Assembly: GCA_030427585.1 (NCBI GenBank)
Contig: JAUIBW010000026.1
Coordinates: forward strand, 1-64,000
Length of the DNA: 64,000 nt
Reading direction: 5' to 3'
From: Bacteroidia bacterium
Lineage (GTDB): Bacteria > Bacteroidota > Bacteroidia > Flavobacteriales > Flavobacteriaceae
Part shown: positions 35,171 to 45,379 of the stretch, piece by piece
Layout of the letters: each line of letters starts with the position of its first letter
How positions within the stretch are numbered: position 1 is the stretch's first letter
Position numbers and translations under genes: made by a program
The notes under the pieces: model-generated
What the model saw: the letters and a program-made list of their open reading frames with translations, nothing else
Told to the model about the DNA's origin: nothing
Databases searched by the model: none

Positions 35171-35594
35171 ATTTGTACGTTTTAGATGAAGAATTTAGTC
35201 GTTAATAGATCGTTCTATCTATTATCAAAAGACAAAGCTATTTTGATATTGTTACAGTTAGCAGAATACAAAATTCAAAAAACAGAAAAATCAACTAAAA
35301 ACAGTTGCACAATTAGAGCTAGCTAAGGTTACAAAAACTATCTATTAACAACTGATACATGTTAAACTCATTTTTTTAACTAAATAAATCATCCCTAATT
35401 ATTAAGTATTCGTCACTTACAATATGGTACTCATCACTAACCACGAGCTATCTATCACTAAAACCTACATTATATTTTATAATCTAAAAAAGGAACCTAA
35501 ATTGCTCTACATACACAAAAAATTATACTCTAGACAGAAGTTACGGGTGTCTTTAAACCATCGTAAATTTATTCATCAAATTATTTATTTTATC
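35171..35594. other. Gap between the DUF2807 gene and the GG-leader peptide gene
   Basis: 424 bp, AT-rich. It holds a -7 element for the DUF2807 gene (35233-35240, minus strand). In front of the peptide gene, GTTACGGGTGTC (from 35540) and TCGTAAAT (35561-35568) loosely resemble the ECF-type element found at 62187 and 63667, but the spacing is 2 nt shorter. An in-frame extension of the peptide back to 35424 has no recognisable content and is rejected as coding. Confidence 0.4.
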
Positions 35595-35783
35595 ATGTTA
35601 AAAAAAATTTCGAATCTTGGAAAATCTTTAAACAAAACTGAGCAAAAAAAGATTTCTGGAGGGAAGCCTCCAAAAGGTGGATGCCCAAAAGGCGGTTATA
35701 GTTGGAATCCTCATAAAAGGTGTTGTTGGTCATATACATATAATTGTTGTGCTGGTTCTCCAGAATGTCCACCTCCATATTAG
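35595..35783 (+). CDS. Cys-rich peptide precursor with double-glycine leader
   Basis: Using the ATG at 35595 gives a 62-residue precursor. Residues 1-23 are a typical Bacteroidota GG leader (LKKISNLGKSLNKTEQKKISGG), normally cut after GG by a C39 peptidase-transporter. The predicted 39-residue mature part is rich in Pro, Gly, Lys, Trp and Tyr and has six cysteines, including two CC pairs (C20-C21 and C28-C29 of the core), so up to three disulfides or modified rings are possible. No transporter, modification enzyme or immunity gene lies within 15 kb on either side. It ends at a strong terminator. Bacteriocin, signal or effector are all possible. Confidence 0.75.
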   Translation: MLKKISNLGKSLNKTEQKKISGGKPPKGGCPKGGYSWNPHKRCCWSYTYNCCAGSPECPPPY

Positions 35784-35825
35784 AATTCTAATGATAAAGG
35801 CCTATGGTCATGTATAGAAAAACAA

Positions 35826-35854
35826 AAAATGCGTAGCCAAAAGCTACGCATTTT
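35826..35854. terminator. Bidirectional intrinsic terminator
   Basis: A 12-bp perfect stem AAAATGCGTAGC / GCTACGCATTTT (35826-35837, 35843-35854) with a 5-nt loop; A-run before, T-run after. It ends the peptide gene (plus) and dnaK (minus). Confidence 0.87.
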
Positions 35855-35878
35855 CAAATTATATAAACTAGTTTATAT

Positions 35879-37795
35879 TTACTTTACTTCCTCAAAGTCA
35901 ACATCTTCTACGTCACTCCCTTCAGAATCATCACCAGAAGATTGGTCTGCTCCCGCTGCATCAGGACCAGGTTGCCCGTTCTGTTGTGCTTCTGCCTGAG
36001 CTTTATACATTTCTTCGCTAGCGACTTTCCATGCTTCATTGATTTTATCAAGAGCAGGCTGAATTAAAGCCAAATCTTTAGACTCATATGCTTTTTTTAA
36101 TTCTTCTAAAGCTTCTTCGATTGGTTTTTTCTTATCATCTGATAATTTATCTCCAAATTCTTTAAGTTGCTTTTCTGTCTGAAAAATCATTCCATCTGCT
36201 TCATTTAGCTTATCTGCAGTTTCTTTTGCTGTCTTATCTGCTTCGGCATTTGCCTCTGCTTCTTTTTTCATTTTCTCGATTTCCTCCTCTGTTAATCCAG
36301 AAGAAGCTTCGATACGAATATCCTGAGATTTGTTTGTAGCTTTATCTGTAGCAGAAACTTTGATGATACCATTAGCATCTATATCAAAAGTAACTTCGAT
36401 CTGAGGAGTTCCTCTTTGTGCTGGTGGAATTCCATCTAAATGAAAACGGCCAATTGTCTTGTTATCTGCTGCCATTGGGCGCTCACCTTGTAATACATGG
36501 ATCTCTACCGATGGCTGATTATCCGCAGCTGTAGAAAACACCTGTGATTTCTTGGTAGGGATTGTAGTATTAGCTTCAATAAGTTTAGTCATTACATTAC
36601 CCATTGTTTCAATACCAAGAGAAAGTGGAGTTACATCTAATAAAAGTACGTCTTTAACATCTCCTGTTAATACTCCTCCTTGAATTGCAGCTCCAACAGC
36701 CACAACCTCATCAGGGTTTACTCCTTTACTTGGCGATTTCCCGAAAAACTTTTCTACTGCTTCTTGTACCGCAGGAATACGTGTAGATCCTCCTACTAAT
36801 ATAATTTCGTCGATATCACTAGTTGATAATCCTGCACTTTTAAGTGCGGTACGACAAGGTTCTATTGTACGTTTTACTAAATCGTCTATTAACTGATCAA
36901 ATTTTGATCTTGTTAATGATCTCACTAAGTGTTTTGGTCCGCTTGCTGTTGCAGTAACATAAGGCAAATTAATTTCTGTTTGTGCAGAAGAAGACAATTC
37001 TATTTTAGCTTTCTCTGCAGCTTCTTTAAGACGTTGCAATGCCATAGGATCTTCTCTAAGATCCATATTTTCATCAGCCTTAAATTCTTCTGCTAACCAA
37101 TCAATGATTTTCTGGTCTACATCATCTCCTCCTAAATGTGTATCTCCATCTGTAGATAGTACTTCAAAAACTCCGTCTCCTAATTCAAGTATGGATACAT
37201 CATGTGTACCTCCACCAAAATCAAATACAACTATCTTTTGATCTGTACCTTTTTTATCAAGCCCATAAGCCAAGGCTGCTGCTGTAGGCTCATTAATAAT
37301 TCGCTCTACTTTAAGACCAGCAATTTCACCTGCTTCTTTGGTAGCTTGACGTTGCGCATCATTAAAGTAAGCAGGTACAGTGATTACTGCACTGGTTACA
37401 TCCTGACCAAGATAATCCTCTGCCGTTTTCTTCATTTTCTGAAGTGTCATAGCAGATAATTCTTGTGGTGTATATAAACGCCCATCGATATCTACTCGTG
37501 GCGTATCATTATCTCCTTTTACCACTTTATAGGCTGCTCTTTCAGCTTCTTTTGAGGATTCTGAGAATTTATTTCCCATAAATCTCTTAATAGAAGAGAT
37601 AGTCTTAGTTGGATTTGTAACCGCTTGACGTTTTGCAGGATCTCCTACTTTAATTTCTCCTCCTTCTACAAAAGCAATTACAGAAGGGGTAGTTCTTTTA
37701 CCTTCGGCATTAGGGATTACTACAGGCTCATTACCTTCCATTACAGAAACACAAGAGTTGGTTGTCCCTAAGTCTATTCCTATTATTTTACTCAT
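35879..37795 (-). CDS. dnaK: Chaperone DnaK (Hsp70)
   Basis: A 638-residue Hsp70. The nucleotide-binding domain opens [18 protein letters not shown] and contains [19 protein letters not shown] and [13 protein letters not shown]; the substrate-binding domain begins after [18 protein letters not shown]; the tail is acidic ([20 protein letters not shown]), as in most bacterial DnaK. It refolds or holds client proteins with DnaJ and GrpE, which are not in the window. It appears monocistronic. A perfect TGACA-GGA-TGTCA inverted repeat (37874-37886) lies about 80 bp upstream and may be a control site; no CIRCE element was found. Confidence 0.98.
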   Translation of the reverse strand: MSKIIGIDLGTTNSCVSVMEGNEPVVIPNAEGKRTTPSVIAFVEGGEIKVGDPAKRQAVTNPTKTISSIKRFMGNKFSESSKEAERAAYKVVKGDNDTPRVDIDGRLYTPQELSAMTLQKMKKTAEDYLGQDVTSAVITVPAYFNDAQRQATKEAGEIAGLKVERIINEPTAAALAYGLDKKGTDQKIVVFDFGGGTHDVSILELGDGVFEVLSTDGDTHLGGDDVDQKIIDWLAEEFKADENMDLREDPMALQRLKEAAEKAKIELSSSAQTEINLPYVTATASGPKHLVRSLTRSKFDQLIDDLVKRTIEPCRTALKSAGLSTSDIDEIILVGGSTRIPAVQEAVEKFFGKSPSKGVNPDEVVAVGAAIQGGVLTGDVKDVLLLDVTPLSLGIETMGNVMTKLIEANTTIPTKKSQVFSTAADNQPSVEIHVLQGERPMAADNKTIGRFHLDGIPPAQRGTPQIEVTFDIDANGIIKVSATDKATNKSQDIRIEASSGLTEEEIEKMKKEAEANAEADKTAKETADKLNEADGMIFQTEKQLKEFGDKLSDDKKKPIEEALEELKKAYESKDLALIQPALDKINEAWKVASEEMYKAQAEAQQNGQPGPDAAGADQSSGDDSEGSDVEDVDFEEVK

Positions 37796-37873
37796 TTTTA
37801 TCTTAAATTGTTATACTATTGTTCTTAATAACTTAATGCTCTTAGGTCAATGATTATGCCATTACGATCTATC

Positions 37874-37886
37874 TGACAGGATGTCA
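37874..37886. promoter_or_regulatory. Inverted repeat upstream of dnaK, candidate operator
   Basis: TGACA-N3-TGTCA is a perfect palindrome in the 226-bp gap between dnaK and the divergent serine ammonia-lyase gene. The regulator, if any, is unknown. Confidence 0.4.
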
Positions 37887-38021
37887 TCATTGTAGTATCT
37901 TCCTTAATGAATTGATCATAAAGGTAAAAGAAAAACAATAGTAACTATTCTTTAAAAAATGAGTTTCTTTGTTGCCAAAAAACTATATTTACCCCCAAAA
38001 TTTTATCAATAATTTTGTATT

Positions 38022-39446
38022 ATGGAATGCATCAGTGTTTTTGATATGCTGAAAATAGGCGTAGGTCCTTCAAGTTCACATACATTAGGTCCATGGCGAG
38101 CTGGAAGAAGATGGATCGCAGAACTAAAAGAAAAAGAACTCTTTGAATCTGTCTCAACAATTACTATTGATCTGTTTGGGTCACTATCATTAACAGGAAA
38201 AGGGCATGCTACCGACATTGCTGTAATTTTAGGTTTATGTGGTTACGATCCTCAAACTATTGATGTTTCTACGATTGATTCTATTATCAAAAATATAAAC
38301 ACTTCTAAGCAACTCTTCTTTAATAATGAATTTCAGATATCTTTTGATCCTGAAACACAAATTATATTTAACAGAGAGTTTAAAGAATTTCATCCTAATG
38401 GTATGACTTTTCATGCCAATCTGAAAAATGGAAAAAAAACATCATCTTCTTTTTATTCTATTGGTGGAGGTTTTGTAGTAAAAGAAGAACGTAAGAGAAA
38501 AGAAAAGAAACTTACTGCTTTTAAACAATTTCCTATGCCAATTCATAAGGCAACTGATCTTTTGGAGTATTGTACATCAAAAAACAAAAAAGTATCTGAA
38601 ATTGTTCTAGATAATGAGCGTTCATTACAAAATGATGCCGAAATCGATAAAAGAATTGCACAAGTATGGAAGGTAATGCTAGAATCAATGTATATTGGTT
38701 GTCATACTGAAGGTACTTTACCTGGTGGATTAAATGTAAGGCGAAGAGCGTATGACACACATAAAAAACTAATAGGCACTACAGCTTATACCACTCCAAC
38801 AGAATGGATTGAAGCTATACGAAATACAGAAGTAAAATTTCGCCAAATATTAAAATGGGTTTCCTGTTTTGCTTTGGCAGTGAATGAGGTAAACGCATCC
38901 CTGGGTCGTGTGGTGACTGCCCCTACTAATGGAAGCGCTGGTGTAATTCCGGCAGTAATGATGTATTATATGGTTATCGAAAACCACGATGCAAATTTTG
39001 ATGATGTAAAACAATTTATGCTAGTTGCAGGAGAAATTGGAAGTCTGTTCAAAAAAGGAGCTACTATCTCTGCAGCTATGGGTGGTTGTCAGGCAGAAAT
39101 CGGAGTCTCGTCTGCAATGGCCGCTGGAGCATTAACAGAGCTAATGGGAGGTACACCAGAACAAGTGCTAATGGCAAGTGAAATTGCAATGGAGCATCAC
39201 CTGGGATTAACATGTGATCCCATTGCCGGATTGGTACAAATCCCATGTATCGAAAGAAATGCCATGGGAGCTATAAAAGCTATTAATGCTTGTGAAATGG
39301 CCTTAGACACAGATGCTGCTAATGCCAAAGTACCTTTGGATAAAGTAATTGAAACTATGTGGGAAACCGCTCAGGATATGAACACAAAATATAAAGAAAC
39401 CAGTGAAGGTGGTTTAGCAGTAAAAGTAAACCTTAGTGATTGCTAA
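38022..39446 (+). CDS. sdaA: L-serine ammonia-lyase, iron-sulfur type
   Basis: A 474-residue single-chain enzyme that converts L-serine to pyruvate and ammonia using a [4Fe-4S] cluster. The beta-type half opens with [20 protein letters not shown] and the alpha-type half has [36 protein letters not shown] and [19 protein letters not shown], carrying the cluster cysteines. Length is typical of the fused form. A -7 consensus TAATTTTG at 38010-38017 ends 4 nt before the ATG, which would imply an almost leaderless transcript unless another promoter exists. Confidence 0.95.
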   Translation: MECISVFDMLKIGVGPSSSHTLGPWRAGRRWIAELKEKELFESVSTITIDLFGSLSLTGKGHATDIAVILGLCGYDPQTIDVSTIDSIIKNINTSKQLFFNNEFQISFDPETQIIFNREFKEFHPNGMTFHANLKNGKKTSSSFYSIGGGFVVKEERKRKEKKLTAFKQFPMPIHKATDLLEYCTSKNKKVSEIVLDNERSLQNDAEIDKRIAQVWKVMLESMYIGCHTEGTLPGGLNVRRRAYDTHKKLIGTTAYTTPTEWIEAIRNTEVKFRQILKWVSCFALAVNEVNASLGRVVTAPTNGSAGVIPAVMMYYMVIENHDANFDDVKQFMLVAGEIGSLFKKGATISAAMGGCQAEIGVSSAMAAGALTELMGGTPEQVLMASEIAMEHHLGLTCDPIAGLVQIPCIERNAMGAIKAINACEMALDTDAANAKVPLDKVIETMWETAQDMNTKYKETSEGGLAVKVNLSDC

Positions 39447-39447
39447 T

Positions 39448-39489
39448 CTATAAATCTTTGTAATTAAACACAAAGCTTAAAATTTATAG
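39448..39489. terminator. Interrupted hairpin between convergent genes
   Basis: CTATAAATCTTTGT (39448-39461) can pair with ACAAAG (39470-39475) and ATTTATAG (39482-39489), giving a 14-bp stem with a one-sided 6-nt bulge. It sits 2 nt after the serine ammonia-lyase stop and before the stop of the exported NTF2-like gene. Confidence 0.45.
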
Positions 39490-39512
39490 TATTGTAAACT
39501 TTTATAGAATAA

Positions 39513-40001
39513 TTATTTACATCCTTCTCTAAATCGGGTATCAGCAATAGCTATAATTTTCCAGGTTTTACCGTCATTAAATAGTTGAAATACATTTACG
39601 CCACAATGGCTAAAATTATTATTGACATAAAACTCATAAGGAGTCCATGCATTTGCAATTGCAGAATCTGCTTCAATTTTAAAGGCTAATAGACGCTCAT
39701 CCCATTTTTGTTCTGCTGGTCTATTTTGTATAGCAGTTAAAATCTTTTCTATATCATTCTTGACCGTTTTTATCTCTCCTTCTTTAGTTCTCACTATAGT
39801 TTGTACAGCTATATTTTTATCTATAGTAGTTTTCATTTTAGCAGTATCACCGGAATGAAAACCTTCAAAAAACTCTAAAACAGTCTGTTTAACTTCTTTT
39901 TCATAACGGTTTTGGTCATCTTTAGATATATTTTTTTGAGAAAAAATATTGCACGAAAAGAATAAAACAATCAATATTGATACTTTATACATAATGTTCA
40001 T
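39513..40001 (-). CDS. Exported NTF2-like (SnoaL-type) protein
   Basis: A 162-residue protein with a signal peptide (1-21, ending CNIFS before QKNIS). The fold is suggested by the N-terminal helix with VLEFFEGFHSGDTAKMKTTI and the strands WTPYEFYVNNNFSHCGVNVFQLF and GKTWKIIAIADTRF, as in many NTF2-like proteins. No catalytic residues could be assigned. Function unknown. It is divergent from panB. Confidence 0.82.
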   Translation of the reverse strand: MNIMYKVSILIVLFFSCNIFSQKNISKDDQNRYEKEVKQTVLEFFEGFHSGDTAKMKTTIDKNIAVQTIVRTKEGEIKTVKNDIEKILTAIQNRPAEQKWDERLLAFKIEADSAIANAWTPYEFYVNNNFSHCGVNVFQLFNDGKTWKIIAIADTRFREGCK

Positions 40002-40097
40002 TATTTTTGAATAGGTATAAAAATAAGGTTTTAATCACTTCTATACTATATAATTTTTACTTCATTGTATTAAAGAAAAATCAAAAATGAATTACAC

Positions 40098-40128
40098 TTG
40101 TTACCATATAGGTAATTGATTACTTTTA
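40098..40128 (+). promoter_or_regulatory. panB promoter with operator-like palindrome
   Basis: TTG (40098-40100), 20 nt, then TACTTTTA (40121-40128; consensus TAnnTTTG with the last G replaced). Inside the spacer is the perfect inverted repeat TTACC-ATATA-GGTAA (40101-40115), placed so that a bound protein would block RNA polymerase. The start would be about 15 nt before the panB ATG. Confidence 0.55.
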
Positions 40129-40150
40129 CAATCCTAAAAAACAATTTAAA

Positions 40151-40969
40151 ATGTCTACAGCAAAAAAAGATTATAAGCGCGTTACAGTAAAATCTCTTGT
40201 AGAGATGAAAGCTAACAAAGAAAAGATATCTATGCTAACCGCTTATGATTACACGATGGCCAAAATCGTAGATGGTGCCGGAGTAGATGTAATTCTAGTC
40301 GGGGATTCTGCTTCTAATGTTATGGCTGGTCATGAAACTACATTACCTATTACATTAGATCAGATGATTTATCATGCATCTTCTGTAATTCGGGCAATTG
40401 ATCGTGCATTGATCGTTGTAGATTTACCTTTTGGAAGCTACCAGAGTGACCCCAAGGAAGCCTTGCGTTCTGCAATCCGAATTATGAAAGAATCCGGAGG
40501 GCATGCTGTAAAACTAGAAGGAGGAAAAGAAGTTAAAGAGTCTATTAAAAGAATCCTTAATGCCGGCATCCCGGTTATGGGACATCTTGGTCTTACTCCA
40601 CAATCTATATATAAATTTGGAACCTATACTGTTCGTGCCAAAGAAGAACAGGAAGCTCACAAATTAAAACAAGATGCTCTTATGCTTGAAAAAGCAGGAT
40701 GCTTTGCGATTGTTCTTGAAAAAGTTCCTGCCAAATTGGCTAAAGAAGTAGCTGAAAGTCTAACTATTCCTATTATTGGTATTGGAGCAGGAAATGGTGT
40801 AGATGGACAAGTATTAGTAACTCATGATATGTTAGGGATGACTCATGAATTTAATCCTCGATTTTTAAGACGCTATTTAGACTTATATACAGAAATGACT
40901 AATGCTTTTAAACAATACGTTAGCGATGTAAAAACTGTTGATTTTCCTAATGAGAATGAGCAATATTAA
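40151..40969 (+). CDS. panB: 3-methyl-2-oxobutanoate hydroxymethyltransferase
   Basis: A 272-residue cytoplasmic enzyme making ketopantoate from 2-ketoisovalerate and methylene-tetrahydrofolate, the first committed step to pantothenate and CoA. Seen: [40 protein letters not shown] with the metal-binding Asp, [17 protein letters not shown] and [16 protein letters not shown]. Length matches other PanB proteins. No panC or panD is next to it. A candidate promoter with an embedded palindrome lies just upstream. Confidence 0.97.
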   Translation: MSTAKKDYKRVTVKSLVEMKANKEKISMLTAYDYTMAKIVDGAGVDVILVGDSASNVMAGHETTLPITLDQMIYHASSVIRAIDRALIVVDLPFGSYQSDPKEALRSAIRIMKESGGHAVKLEGGKEVKESIKRILNAGIPVMGHLGLTPQSIYKFGTYTVRAKEEQEAHKLKQDALMLEKAGCFAIVLEKVPAKLAKEVAESLTIPIIGIGAGNGVDGQVLVTHDMLGMTHEFNPRFLRRYLDLYTEMTNAFKQYVSDVKTVDFPNENEQY

Positions 40970-41109
40970 TTTCATTCGATTTAAAGTGTATCGATCATAC
41001 CGGCTTTAATAAACTTTCTAAAAGCGTTGAAGTCAATTAGTATAATGGCATCAAAATTTAAAGTTTACGATACGATAATTCTATAAATCAAACGATCTAA
41101 AAATCAAGG

Positions 41110-41808
41110 ATGTCAAAAATCATTTCAAATAAAAACAATCTTCTGGTACTGCATGAAGATAATCATATTATTATTGTTAATAAGCGTCCAGGAGATATTG
41201 TACAAGGTGATAAAACGGGTGATAAACCTCTTAGCGAGGTTGTCAAAGAGTATATCGCAGAAAAATATAATAAACCTGGAGCCGTATATCTAGGAGTTGT
41301 ACATCGCTTAGATCGCCCTACTAGTGGTATTGTTGTGTTTGCAAGGACGAGCAAGGCACTTCCTAGGCTTAATGCTTTATTCGCAAACAAAGAAGCTCAA
41401 AAAACATATTGGGCAGTAGTAAAAGATTGTCCTCCTAAAAAACATGACAACTTAACACATTGGCTAAAACGCAACCCAAGACAAAATAAGTCGTATGCAC
41501 ATACCACAGAAGTCCCTGATAGTAAAAAAGTAGTTTTAGAATACCAACTAATCAAAAAATTAGATCATTATTGTTTATTAGAAATTGATCTTCATACAGG
41601 GCGTCATCATCAAATACGATCACAACTCTCTAGTATTGGTTGCATAATCAAAGGTGATCTAAAATATGGAGCACAGCGTAGTAATAAAGATGGGAGCATT
41701 CATTTACATGCTCGAAAATTAACGTTTATTCATCCTGTTAAAAAAGAAACTATAGCTATCATTGCTCCTCCCCCTCCTGATCCCATTTGGAAAGATTGTC
41801 TGAATTAA
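41110..41808 (+). CDS. RluA-family RNA pseudouridine synthase
   Basis: A 232-residue enzyme that converts uridines in rRNA or tRNA to pseudouridine. The catalytic aspartate lies in VHRLDRPTSGIVVFARTSKA, and the family motifs TYWAVVKD and LEIDLHTGRHHQIRSQLSSI are present. There is no N-terminal S4 domain, which puts it among the short RluA/RluC-like proteins common in Bacteroidota. Which uridine is modified cannot be told. It ends 23 nt before the convergent EamA transporter gene. Confidence 0.94.
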   Translation: MSKIISNKNNLLVLHEDNHIIIVNKRPGDIVQGDKTGDKPLSEVVKEYIAEKYNKPGAVYLGVVHRLDRPTSGIVVFARTSKALPRLNALFANKEAQKTYWAVVKDCPPKKHDNLTHWLKRNPRQNKSYAHTTEVPDSKKVVLEYQLIKKLDHYCLLEIDLHTGRHHQIRSQLSSIGCIIKGDLKYGAQRSNKDGSIHLHARKLTFIHPVKKETIAIIAPPPPDPIWKDCLN

Positions 41809-41831
41809 ATTTTTGGATTATTATCTTTTAA

Positions 41832-42692
41832 CTATTTGTAGGTTCGTATACTTTCTATCACTACAGATGTTAAAATCAAAATACCGCCAATAACTGTAGA
41901 AAGCACAGGGACTTCTCTTAAAAAAATAATTCCAAGAATAATACCATATACTGGTTGAACACTACTAATAATACTAGCTGTTGTTGCAGAAAATTGCTTA
42001 AAACTGTACAAAAACAAGGTATGCCCTATTGCAGTAGTTAACAAAGCTAAAATTAAAACAAAGGGAAATTGGCTAATAATTCCAGAGCTATCCATAATAA
42101 ATAAGGCAGGCAATAACAGCATTGCCATTATTATTAATTGATACCACATTAGCATAGAACCATGATAATTGCTAACTTTTGTTTTCATGATTAGATTTCT
42201 AAGCGCATAACATAATGCCGAAAACACCCCCATAGCTACAGCTTTAGCATATGTATTTTCTATACTAAAATTCGGAACCAAAAAATAAATTCCTACCAAA
42301 ACAAGTACCCCCAACATTAAATGCATTTTCTGAAATTTAACTTTTAATATGAGGGGCTCTAGTAAAGCTGTAATAACTGGATATGTAAATAAAGACAACA
42401 TACCTATAGCCACATTAGACATTTTTAGAGCATAAAAATAAGTGATCCAATGCAGTCCCATAAGTACCCCTCCTACAAGAATGGGAATACGATCCTTAGC
42501 TTCAATTCTAAGTGATATCTTTTTCCATTTACAAAACAAGAATAGTATGCATGCTGCTAAAATAGCTCTATAGCCAATAATAACAGGTACTGGCATATCG
42601 ATATGTCTTCCTAATACTCCCGAGGTACTAATGAGCAACATAGCAAAGTTTAACTCGAGTATGTTTCTTAAGTGTTGGTTACTTTTTGACAA
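41832..42692 (-). CDS. EamA/DMT family transporter
   Basis: A 286-residue inner-membrane protein with ten predicted helices in two repeated EamA halves (about 10-140 and 150-283). Typical strings include VLGRHIDMPVPVIIGYRAIL and a GLHWITYFYALKMSNVAIG motif in the first half, and ATTASIISSVQPVYGIILGI in the second. It starts at TTG and begins 3 nt after the stop of the large T9SS protein gene, so both are probably cotranscribed. The substrate (metabolite efflux or import) is unknown. Confidence 0.9.
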   Translation of the reverse strand: MSKSNQHLRNILELNFAMLLISTSGVLGRHIDMPVPVIIGYRAILAACILFLFCKWKKISLRIEAKDRIPILVGGVLMGLHWITYFYALKMSNVAIGMLSLFTYPVITALLEPLILKVKFQKMHLMLGVLVLVGIYFLVPNFSIENTYAKAVAMGVFSALCYALRNLIMKTKVSNYHGSMLMWYQLIIMAMLLLPALFIMDSSGIISQFPFVLILALLTTAIGHTLFLYSFKQFSATTASIISSVQPVYGIILGIIFLREVPVLSTVIGGILILTSVVIESIRTYK

Positions 42693-42695
42693 GAT

Positions 42696-45194
42696 TTATC
42701 GAATTAGTGAGAAACTAGAATTAAAAACTTTTGGTATATCATTTTCAATATAATGTACTTTAAACCAATAATCACTTGCTGGTAATTGTTTTCCGCTATA
42801 TGTTCCATCCCAATTACCATTTGCACCAAGGTCTTTTAAAAGTTTACCAAATCTATTAAAAATTAGAATCTGAGTTATTATAACATTGGTACTTACTGTG
42901 ATTCCCCAAGAGTCATGAAATCCATCTCCGTTGGGTGTAAAATATCTTGGATAATCTACTACTATTTCTACTTTAGATTCTAGTTCGTCACACATACGCA
43001 AATCTCTAACAAATACTGTATGCTCTCCTCTAGAAACTCCTGTAAAGATATTAGACGCTTGCCAATCTCTATTATCTATTCTAAATTCGTATGTTCCATT
43101 TCCTACCACTGTAACTTCAATAGTAGCATTATCAGAAAATGCTCCGGATAACAATTCTGCTGTAATACTTTCTGGAGGGTAAGAAGTTACTACCGATGTA
43201 CTTTTTGATATTTCACATCCTGTAACTATACTCGTGGCTAATACACTATATTGCCCGGGAGCATCTGGTAAAAAAGAAGTATCTACTTCTCCTTGTATTT
43301 CGTTTCCTGCTACAGGAGTAGTTCCTGTATACCATTGAAACGTATAATCAGAAGGTTTTAATCCTGTTTCTATACGATCTTCGGGCACCAGATTAAGCAT
43401 TTGCCCACCTCTTTCTAAGCATAATGTATACTCATCTTCAAACTCAATAGGTTCATAAGGGCTAACTATTAAGGTAATATGCTCACCTAATCCTAAGCAA
43501 GAATTCGCTCCACTATTTTCTACTCTTACATATAGAGTAGCCCTAAAAGGGGATGAATTATTTCTATAATTAGAAGTATTGGTTATCTCATTTTGTTCGG
43601 ATAGTGCATCTGCCTGATTTTCGTAATACCTAACCGTTAAATTTTGACCACTAGGATATAATTGTAATATTTGAGGAGTAGCATTACTAAAATCAAATGA
43701 TGCAATCCCATCGGTAGGGTCAATATCATTTGCCTCACATGCTGTATAGGTAAGATTAAAATTAGTTGGAATTTGAGTTGATGAGACTTCCAGATCAATT
43801 CGTGATGTTCTAAAACAATCTGTTATAGATTCTACTCTAGCATATACCACACTGCTCTGTACAGTTGGATTAGGATATGCTATAAAATTGGTGATTTGAT
43901 CTGCAGAATCTCCTCTAATAGCCTGCTGCTCTGTTAGATAATAGGAAAATATCTCATTTGCAGCATTAGTAGATATCAAAGAATTTGCTTCAGATAAATT
44001 AAACAACGAAAATCCATCAATATCATCATCACATTGCAGTAATCGTACCGAATTCAAAACATTTGGTGGAGGAACAAACTCGACATTAATAGCATCTGAC
44101 GATGAACATCCGTTAGCGATATTTACTTCTACACTATACGTTCCATTTTGAGTAACCTCTAATTGAGCACCTCCTGCTATAAGCGTTGTTCCGTCACCTG
44201 GCGCTAAAGGCGCTCCATTTTTTTTCCAGGTATAGGTAGGGTTATTCCCCACTGTAGCATTTAGGGTAATCGGTATTCCTAGACATCCCGGGTTACCAGA
44301 CGCTAGTGTTCTGTCTTCTCCTAAATCTCCTCCAATATTAAAACTTCCGGCGGCTAGAAACACTGCAGAATCAAACTGCCCATCTCGATGTTCTGCAATC
44401 ACCAATTTAATTGTATATCGCTCACCAACCACTACACTTCCTTCGGCTGTCAATACTTTTGTATACCCATTAAAATCTATAGGAGCAACACTTCCTGGCC
44501 TAATTGTTTTATTATAGAAATTTGGATTTCTTGGTGGGCATTCTGAAACCTGATTAATTATATCAACAAAATCCCCGTCATTATTTAAGTCTACTCCTTC
44601 ATTAACCGTAGTTACTTTAATAGGAGTATTAGTACCTGGTACAACGGCTAAGTTTCTCGAATTTCCCGATGAATCGGTAAGTATAAAAGCAAAAACATCA
44701 GAAAATGTACAAGGAAAAGCTTCTGTATATTCTTCTGAAGCAAATAAAAAATCAAAGCTTATGAAATCTATAGTGGGTACAAAATCAAATTGGATATAGC
44801 TAGCATTATGCAAATTAAACGTACTGGTCACCGATCCCAAATCGCTGTCACCGCCCCATCCCGAAGCATCACCTTCAGACAATGCAATGGGTCCGTTTGG
44901 GCCAACTGCACTCCTTGCATTTCCTGTACTTAAAATGACTCCTCTATCAATCTCGAAACCAGAATTATTAGATTCAAAATAACCTATACCATTAAATCCA
45001 AAATTAGCACCGGTAAAAGAAGAGATATTCTCTACTGTTGCACAAGGACTATCTATCAAAACGTCTTCTACCAATTGTTCTATAGTAAAAGAACTATCAT
45101 CTACCATTATCTGAGCGTTCATAGATAATGCGGTAAGAAAACAAACATAAAAAACTCTTTTTGCAGTAGAGTTTTTTGGTACCCATAAATTCAT
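42696..45194 (-). CDS. Secreted choice-of-anchor L protein with T9SS type B C-terminus
   Basis: An 832-residue surface or secreted protein. The signal peptide (1-28, ending LSMNA before QIMVDD) is followed by a choice-of-anchor L domain (about 30-290: IQFDFVPTIDFISFDFLFASEEY, aspartate-rich DLNNDGDF). Several Ig-like/PKD-type segments follow, and the last 90 residues are a type B gliding-motility sorting domain: YFTPNGDGFHDSWGI, IFNRFGKLL, GNWDGTYSGKQLPASDYWF. That C-terminus sends the protein through the type IX secretion system and often leaves it on the cell surface. Probably an adhesin. Confidence 0.93.
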   Translation of the reverse strand: MNLWVPKNSTAKRVFYVCFLTALSMNAQIMVDDSSFTIEQLVEDVLIDSPCATVENISSFTGANFGFNGIGYFESNNSGFEIDRGVILSTGNARSAVGPNGPIALSEGDASGWGGDSDLGSVTSTFNLHNASYIQFDFVPTIDFISFDFLFASEEYTEAFPCTFSDVFAFILTDSSGNSRNLAVVPGTNTPIKVTTVNEGVDLNNDGDFVDIINQVSECPPRNPNFYNKTIRPGSVAPIDFNGYTKVLTAEGSVVVGERYTIKLVIAEHRDGQFDSAVFLAAGSFNIGGDLGEDRTLASGNPGCLGIPITLNATVGNNPTYTWKKNGAPLAPGDGTTLIAGGAQLEVTQNGTYSVEVNIANGCSSSDAINVEFVPPPNVLNSVRLLQCDDDIDGFSLFNLSEANSLISTNAANEIFSYYLTEQQAIRGDSADQITNFIAYPNPTVQSSVVYARVESITDCFRTSRIDLEVSSTQIPTNFNLTYTACEANDIDPTDGIASFDFSNATPQILQLYPSGQNLTVRYYENQADALSEQNEITNTSNYRNNSSPFRATLYVRVENSGANSCLGLGEHITLIVSPYEPIEFEDEYTLCLERGGQMLNLVPEDRIETGLKPSDYTFQWYTGTTPVAGNEIQGEVDTSFLPDAPGQYSVLATSIVTGCEISKSTSVVTSYPPESITAELLSGAFSDNATIEVTVVGNGTYEFRIDNRDWQASNIFTGVSRGEHTVFVRDLRMCDELESKVEIVVDYPRYFTPNGDGFHDSWGITVSTNVIITQILIFNRFGKLLKDLGANGNWDGTYSGKQLPASDYWFKVHYIENDIPKVFNSSFSLIR

Positions 45195-45379
45195 TACGAC
45201 TTACTATTAAATGGAATATACCCCACATGCTCATATTCCTAATTCTCATAGAGAAAGTTACGCAGTTAGATATTACAAATTAAAATTCGGATCTATTAAT
45301 TTATAAGATATTCCAATTATTTTTCGAAGGGCGAAAGATATAAAATACTAATTAACTTTCAGCTCTTAATAAAATTAAG

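Noticed and set aside
35424..35594. 57-residue N-terminal extension of the GG-leader peptide
   Set aside because: Low-complexity AT-rich content unlike a protein; the leader motif starts naturally at the ATG at 35595.
37202..37459. 85-aa plus-strand frame inside dnaK
   Set aside because: It is a shadow of the highly conserved dnaK coding sequence with no independent features.
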